NCBI GenBank assembly: GCA_963626085.1
Contig: CAVFVJ010000002.1
Coordinates: 1 to 64,000, forward strand
DNA: 64,000 nucleotides
Origin: Colivivens sp963626085
GTDB lineage: Bacteria > Bacteroidota > Bacteroidia > Bacteroidales > Bacteroidaceae
Reading direction: 5' to 3'
The stretch's first letter is position 1, and every line of letters starts with the position of its first letter. The position numbers were made by a program, and so were the translations under genes. The notes beneath the pieces were generated by a model. The model did no database searches and had not been told where the DNA came from. It worked only from the letters and a program-made list of their open reading frames with translations. Of this stretch, positions 60,282-64,000 are shown piece by piece.

Positions 60282-61487
60282 TTATCTCCTTTCGTCTGGA
60301 TGTGCAAGATAGTAAGCGCGGAGAGCGGTAGAAGTAACCTTGATGAAGCCCTTCGCATCTTCACTGCTCCAAGCCTTGGCTGTCTCACCATATTCACCGA
60401 GTTTGTTCTTCACCAGGTCATTCGGAGAGTCCACTCCCACAGTCTGGAACATGAGAGGACGCAGTTCGAGTGTCACCTCACCTGTCACGTTACGCTGTGA
60501 GCTGGCAAGCATCGCCTCCATGTCTGGCATTACCGGTTCGAGATACTGACTCTCGTGCAGGAACATACCATACCATGTACCGATCTGGTCCTTCCAGTAC
60601 TGCTGCCACTTCGACAAGGTAAACTTCTCAAGGAAGCGGTGCGCACCTATGATAAGCATCGGTGCGGCAGCTTCAAAGCCCACACGTCCCTTGATGCCTA
60701 TTATTGTGTCGCCCACATGACAGTCACGTCCTATACCATAAGCCGCTCCTATCTCCTCTACTGCCTGGATTGCTTTAATCTTGTCGTCATAGTGAGTGCC
60801 GTTGACAGACACAATCTCACCCTTCTCGAAACCAATCTTGAGTATTTCTGGTCCTTCTTTGGTAGGATGCTTCAAGTAAGCTGACTCTGGCAAGCCCTGT
60901 GTCGAGTCGAGGATCTCGCCTCCACAGATGCTGGTACCCCACAGGCCCACATTATAACTGTACTTCAATTTGGCGAAATCTGCAGAGAACCCATTCTTGT
61001 TGAGGTAGTCGATTTCTTCCTGTCGGCTCAGGTTTCCGTCACGTGTGAGCGTGATAATCTCCGTGCCTGGAGCCATAACGAGGAAAGTCATGTCGAAACG
61101 TATCTGGTCATTGCCAGCACCTGTGCTTCCGTGAGCGATGGCATCAGCACCTATCTCCTTCGCATAACGTGCGATGGCAAGAGCCTGGAATATACGTTCA
61201 GAGCTGACAGATATAGGGTAACAGTTGTTTCTCAACACGTTTCCGTATATCATATACTTAAGACTCTTATCATAATACTCGTGTGTCACGTCAAGGGTGA
61301 CATACTTCGTTGCGCCCAACTTATAGGCGTTCTCCTCATTGGTCTTCAACTGTTCAGCACTGAAGCCACCAGTATTGGCACAAGCCGCATGGACTTCATA
61401 CCCCTTTTCCTTTGCAAGATACATCACAGTATAAGATGTATCCAAACCACCACTGAAGGCGACTACAACCTTTTTCTTCTTATCCAT
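60282..61487 (-). CDS. argG: Argininosuccinate synthase
   Basis: 401 residues. ATP pyrophosphatase loop VVAFSGGLDTSYTVMYLAKE, and HGSTGAGNDQIRFDMTFL, GIKGRVGFEAAAPMLIIGAH. Joins citrulline and aspartate. Gene order argR-GNAT-argG-argC-argD on the minus strand is the arginine operon; argB, argF, argH and argJ are not in the window. Confidence 0.96.
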   Translation of the reverse strand: MDKKKKVVVAFSGGLDTSYTVMYLAKEKGYEVHAACANTGGFSAEQLKTNEENAYKLGATKYVTLDVTHEYYDKSLKYMIYGNVLRNNCYPISVSSERIFQALAIARYAKEIGADAIAHGSTGAGNDQIRFDMTFLVMAPGTEIITLTRDGNLSRQEEIDYLNKNGFSADFAKLKYSYNVGLWGTSICGGEILDSTQGLPESAYLKHPTKEGPEILKIGFEKGEIVSVNGTHYDDKIKAIQAVEEIGAAYGIGRDCHVGDTIIGIKGRVGFEAAAPMLIIGAHRFLEKFTLSKWQQYWKDQIGTWYGMFLHESQYLEPVMPDMEAMLASSQRNVTGEVTLELRPLMFQTVGVDSPNDLVKNKLGEYGETAKAWSSEDAKGFIKVTSTALRAYYLAHPDERR

Positions 61488-61540
61488 CTTATTATCTTTT
61501 TATTATATACAATCCGTCAGAGACAGCAGCAAGTCTACAC

Positions 61541-62176
61541 TTACAGCAGTCCTCTTTTCGACATCTCCTTCATGATCTCCTGGAAGAGTTCTATGGGGGT
61601 AGGCTCACCCTTGTGTTTCTCCGGGTCATAAAGCATTCCAGTACAGATACAGAACTTACGGTTCTTCATCTGCAGTATCGGGTAGTTCACACATCCTTGA
61701 CAACTACGCCAGAACGCATCATCGTCGGTCAGTTTATTGAACGACACTGGCACATACCCCAACGCTGTGTTCATCTTCATCACAGCGTCACCGCTTGTCA
61801 GTGAAAAGATCTTGGCATGAGGCCACCTGACACGCGCCAGTGTGAACGTATGGTCTTTGATGCGCTTGGATATGTCACGACCTTGATAGTCGGGATGGAC
61901 AATCAGACCTGAGGTGGTCACGTACGACTTGTTGCCCCACGTCTCTATATAACTGAAACCAGCGAACCCGTCGCCAAGTTCCGTCTGCTTGCTGGGGTCA
62001 AGTGCCAGAATCGCCTTTCCTTCCTTCATCTTGGTCGCCACATACTCATGCGTACGTTCCGCAATACCTGTACCTCTTTTTCTTGCAGCCTCACGTATCG
62101 TGTCATTGATAAGATCCACATACTTTTCATGTGAGGCATCAGCCACAATGACTTTTATTCCATCTGGATATTCCAT
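61541..62176 (-). CDS. GNAT acetyltransferase in the arg operon, candidate acylglutamate synthase
   Basis: 211 residues from ATG 62176 (a TTG at 62194 gives six more residues). GNAT core: DGIKVIVADASHEKYVDLIN, SGLIVHPDYQGRDISKRIKD (CoA-binding R/QxxGx region), IFSLTSGDAVMKMNTALGYV. The C-terminal tail has a CQGC...CICTGMLYD pattern. Position between argR and argG fits the otherwise absent first enzyme, N-acetyl- or N-succinylglutamate synthase. That function is inferred from context. Confidence 0.8.
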   Translation of the reverse strand: MEYPDGIKVIVADASHEKYVDLINDTIREAARKRGTGIAERTHEYVATKMKEGKAILALDPSKQTELGDGFAGFSYIETWGNKSYVTTSGLIVHPDYQGRDISKRIKDHTFTLARVRWPHAKIFSLTSGDAVMKMNTALGYVPVSFNKLTDDDAFWRSCQGCVNYPILQMKNRKFCICTGMLYDPEKHKGEPTPIELFQEIMKEMSKRGLL

Positions 62177-62222
62177 CTTTTTCTGTCTTGGCAAGCCTGT
62201 ACGCTTGCTCTACCATATCTTT

Positions 62223-62693
62223 TTATTTATTTAAAGTTGTCTCCAATTTCATCCTCATCGTTTCACGCGAGTAACTTTCCTCAAGAACAATCATAATCGT
62301 GTCATCGCCAGCCACAGTACCTATCACCTCCGGGATATCCGCATTGTCAATGTCATAGGCGACGCTACTGGCATAGCCTGGACGAGTCTTGATAACACAC
62401 AGGTTTCCACTGAAGTGAATAGACTGTACACCATTGCTCAACAGCATTTCCTGAATCGGGCGGTGCTCCCTAACCCGTCGGTACATCGTATTGTTGGGTA
62501 GGATGTAGATAGACCTACCGTTCATCGACGACGCCTTTGCGACTTTCAGTCGCTTCAAGTCCCTCGACAGAGTGGCCTGCGAGAGGTTGAATCCTTCCTG
62601 TTGCAATTTCTTGAGCAAGTCTTCCTGGGAATACACCTCCTGGCTCGACAAAATCAACCTTATTACTTCTAATCTTGACTCCTTAGTCTCCAT
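62223..62693 (-). CDS. argR: Arginine repressor ArgR
   Basis: 156 residues from ATG 62693 (METKESRLEVIRLILSSQEV). Winged-helix DNA-binding domain with FNLSQATLSRDLKRLKVAKA, then the oligomerisation/arginine-binding domain ending GTVAGDDTIMIVLEESYSRE (GTxAGDDT is the arginine-site motif). Arginine-bound hexamers should repress the operon, using the operator-like inverted repeat just upstream. Confidence 0.95.
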   Translation of the reverse strand: METKESRLEVIRLILSSQEVYSQEDLLKKLQQEGFNLSQATLSRDLKRLKVAKASSMNGRSIYILPNNTMYRRVREHRPIQEMLLSNGVQSIHFSGNLCVIKTRPGYASSVAYDIDNADIPEVIGTVAGDDTIMIVLEESYSRETMRMKLETTLNK

Positions 62694-62721
62694 TGACGTA
62701 TATTTATTCATTAAGGGACTG

Positions 62722-62729
62722 CAAAATTA
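62722..62729 (-). promoter_or_regulatory. -7 box of the arg operon
   Basis: TAATTTTG on the minus strand, with ATTG 19 nt further upstream (62749-62752), 29 nt ahead of the argR ATG. The ArgR-box pair lies directly upstream. Confidence 0.6.
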
Positions 62730-62760
62730 GAAAATACTACGCAAACGGCAATGGATTCCA

Positions 62761-62795
62761 TGCATTTTATTCAGTTTGCAGATGAATAAAATGCA
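62761..62795. promoter_or_regulatory. Paired ARG-box-like operator upstream of argR
   Basis: Perfect inverted repeat TGCATTTTATTCA (62761-62773), 9 nt, TGAATAAAATGCA (62783-62795). Each arm fits the ARG box form TGAAT-N4-A(T)TGCA, close to the E. coli consensus TGAAT-N4-ATTCA. Two boxes about 22 bp apart centre to centre is how ArgR hexamers usually bind. It lies in the only gap between lpxH and argR. Confidence 0.75.
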
Positions 62796-62817
62796 TAAAA
62801 CATCGTATTTGACAAAT

Positions 62818-63582
62818 TCAAAGTTCTGTTTCGCCCTCGATATAATTGCCTGTCACAAATGTTGTGCCGTCGAAGGACGCATAAGTAAACAAGCTGTACC
62901 ACTCGCCCAAAATCACCACACGACAGTCGTGCCCAATCATCAGGTCGAGTTCGATATGCCTGTGTCCGAATATGAAATAGTTGACTCCTGGATGCGATGC
63001 GAGATACTCTTTTGCGAACACCACAAGGTTTTCATCTCGTTCGCCCTTATACGGTTCTTCACCTGCCGTCAGGTGTCTTTCCCTACTACTCTTAGCCCAA
63101 TTGAGTCCGAAGTTCATGAACAGGCAAGGATGGATGACACGCGCCAGACGCTGCAAAGTCTTATTGCGGAAACACCAAAACATGAAACGAGCCATGTAGT
63201 CATGCCTGTCCACGTCAAAGGTATGTCCATGGGCAAGATAGAACTCCTTTCCGTAGATTTCCAACAGACACGGTTCTTTATGTATGGTCACACCACACTC
63301 AGTCTTCAGATAGTCTGTCATCCACATGTCGTGGTTGCCAGTGAAGTAATGCACCTCCACCCCCATGTCCGTCAGTTCGCTCAACTTCCCAAGGAAGCGT
63401 GTGTAGCCCTTGGGCACCACCTCCTTATACTCGAACCAAAAGTCGAACATGTCACCGAGCAGATACACTGCCTCCGCCTTGTGCTTGATTGAGTCAAGAA
63501 ACCTGACGAGTTTACGTTCCTGCGTCCTCTTGTGTTCAAGTGCACGACTACCCAAATGTGCGTCTGACAAGAAATAAACCAT
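62818..63582 (-). CDS. lpxH: UDP-2,3-diacylglucosamine diphosphatase
   Basis: 254 residues; calcineurin-like fold with MVYFLSDAHLGSRALEHKRT, YLLGDMFDFWFEY, FTGNHDMWMTDYL, and the His pair in LAHGHTFDVD and FIFGHRHIELDLMI. Hydrolyses UDP-2,3-diacylglucosamine to lipid X in lipid A synthesis at the inner membrane. DFWFEY after the metal motif is characteristic of LpxH. Lies 34 nt downstream of the SufT-like gene. Confidence 0.93.
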   Translation of the reverse strand: MVYFLSDAHLGSRALEHKRTQERKLVRFLDSIKHKAEAVYLLGDMFDFWFEYKEVVPKGYTRFLGKLSELTDMGVEVHYFTGNHDMWMTDYLKTECGVTIHKEPCLLEIYGKEFYLAHGHTFDVDRHDYMARFMFWCFRNKTLQRLARVIHPCLFMNFGLNWAKSSRERHLTAGEEPYKGERDENLVVFAKEYLASHPGVNYFIFGHRHIELDLMIGHDCRVVILGEWYSLFTYASFDGTTFVTGNYIEGETEL

Positions 63583-63616
63583 AGTCTGTTGATTATATTT
63601 GCTAAACTACATAAAA

Positions 63617-63928
63617 CTACATGAATCCCAAGTCGAGTTTGGCCGCGTCACTCATCATGTCCTTGTTCCATTCCGGTTCATACACGATATTCACATTCAC
63701 GTTCTTGACCCCATCGATGGACCCCACCTTCTGTTCAATGTCCTCCACAATGAAGTCTGCGGCAGGGCAGGAAGGAGCGGTAAGGGTCATATCGATATTG
63801 ACCACATTATCGTCCGACACGTCGATCTTGTATATCAGTCCGAGATCATAAACGTTCACCGGTATCTCCGGGTCGAAGACGGTCTTGAGCATCTTCACCG
63901 TCTCTACTTCTATGTCATATTTTTCCAT
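63617..63928 (-). CDS. SufT/DUF59 iron-sulfur assembly factor
   Basis: 103 residues from ATG 63928 (MEKYDIEVETVKMLKTVFDP). FDPEIPVNVYDLGLIYKIDV and MTLTAPSCPAADFIVEDIEQ are the MIP18/DUF59 motifs, with the reactive Cys in SCPAAD. It helps mature iron-sulfur proteins. Its start overlaps the 3' end of radC by 14 nt. Confidence 0.92.
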   Translation of the reverse strand: MEKYDIEVETVKMLKTVFDPEIPVNVYDLGLIYKIDVSDDNVVNIDMTLTAPSCPAADFIVEDIEQKVGSIDGVKNVNVNIVYEPEWNKDMMSDAAKLDLGFM

Positions 63929-64000
63929 TGTCTGCAAAACTATAATATTGTCCGTCAGTCACAATCACATGGTCTATAAGACGTATGTTCATCGTTTCCG
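63915..64000 (-). CDS. radC: RadC-family protein, C-terminal end (partial)
   Basis: The last 28 residues read ETMNIRLIDHVIVTDGQYYS, then FADNGKI and TGA (63915-63917). The stretch LIDHVIVT-x(4)-YSFAD is the RadC C-terminal signature. The rest, with the HxHPSGD metal motif, lies beyond the window. Overlaps the SufT-like gene by 14 nt in another frame. Confidence 0.8.
   Translation of the reverse strand, partial: ETMNIRLIDHVIVTDGQYYSFADNGKI

Overview
The window reads as a chromosomal segment of an anaerobic Bacteroidales bacterium, most likely Prevotella or a close relative. Supporting signs are promoters of the Bacteroidetes form (TTTG, 19-20 nt, TAnnTTTG), almost no Shine-Dalgarno sequences, a BspA-type leucine-rich-repeat surface protein, DUF1703/AAA-ATPase_like genes, an ECF sigma factor paired with an anti-sigma/beta-barrel protein, Pta-AckA acetate fermentation and a xylan-degrading gene cluster. 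Most identifications rest on motifs recognised by eye in the translations; no database search was run.

Layout. 1-2.4 kb: 5' tip of a DUF1703 ATPase, an acyltransferase-3 gene behind a ~500-nt conserved leader, and a palindrome cluster. 2.4-3.5 kb: iron-sulfur flavoprotein and YjbQ. 3.8-15.5 kb (minus): histidine phosphatase (phytase-like), a membrane/zinc-ribbon protein, U32 peptidase, metA, M13 peptidase, small lipoprotein, anti-sigma/barrel protein, ECF sigma factor, Ig-like lipoprotein and a decayed DUF4143 ATPase. 15.6-21.6 kb: accessory region with a small peptide gene, BspA-like protein, second leader copy, a split Rpn-type transposase relic, a complete DUF1703 ATPase and many palindromic repeats. 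21.9-30.2 kb (minus): GH43, GH98, GH115, GH43, a four-gene set fitting decorated glucuronoarabinoxylan. 30.4-42.9 kb (minus): folA-thyA, ExbD/ExbD/ExbB, TatD, prenyl synthase, TonB, phosphodiesterase, CcdA-like protein, YidE-like transporter, cytidylate-kinase-like protein and MATE. 43.1-52.6 kb (plus): porin, imelysin, di-haem protein, porin, haem lipoprotein, double Rid protein and CcsBA. 52.7-56.2 kb: ferredoxin (minus), proC, pta, ackA. 56.3-64 kb (minus): ABC-F, argD, argC, argG, GNAT, argR, lpxH, SufT-like protein and the 3' end of radC.

Most interesting points. (1) Two ~450-nt leaders, at about 1413-1856 and 18192-18630 (minus), share a canonical promoter, conserved blocks, helices with compensatory changes and a possible terminal pseudoknot, yet precede unrelated genes (acyltransferase, BspA protein). 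In both copies the similarity continues into the divergent 5' end of an Rpn-type transposase gene. This is my main candidate for an undescribed structured RNA or leader-borne element. (2) The 43.1-52.6 kb operon combines imelysin, a DUF1111 di-haem protein, a second CxxCH lipoprotein, two porins and its own cytochrome c maturation protein; it looks like a self-contained outer-membrane or periplasmic haem/iron redox system. A small secreted-peptide reading frame with an in-frame TGA sits in front of it. (3) Several families of short palindromes, one with compensatory stem changes between copies, fill the accessory intergenic regions.
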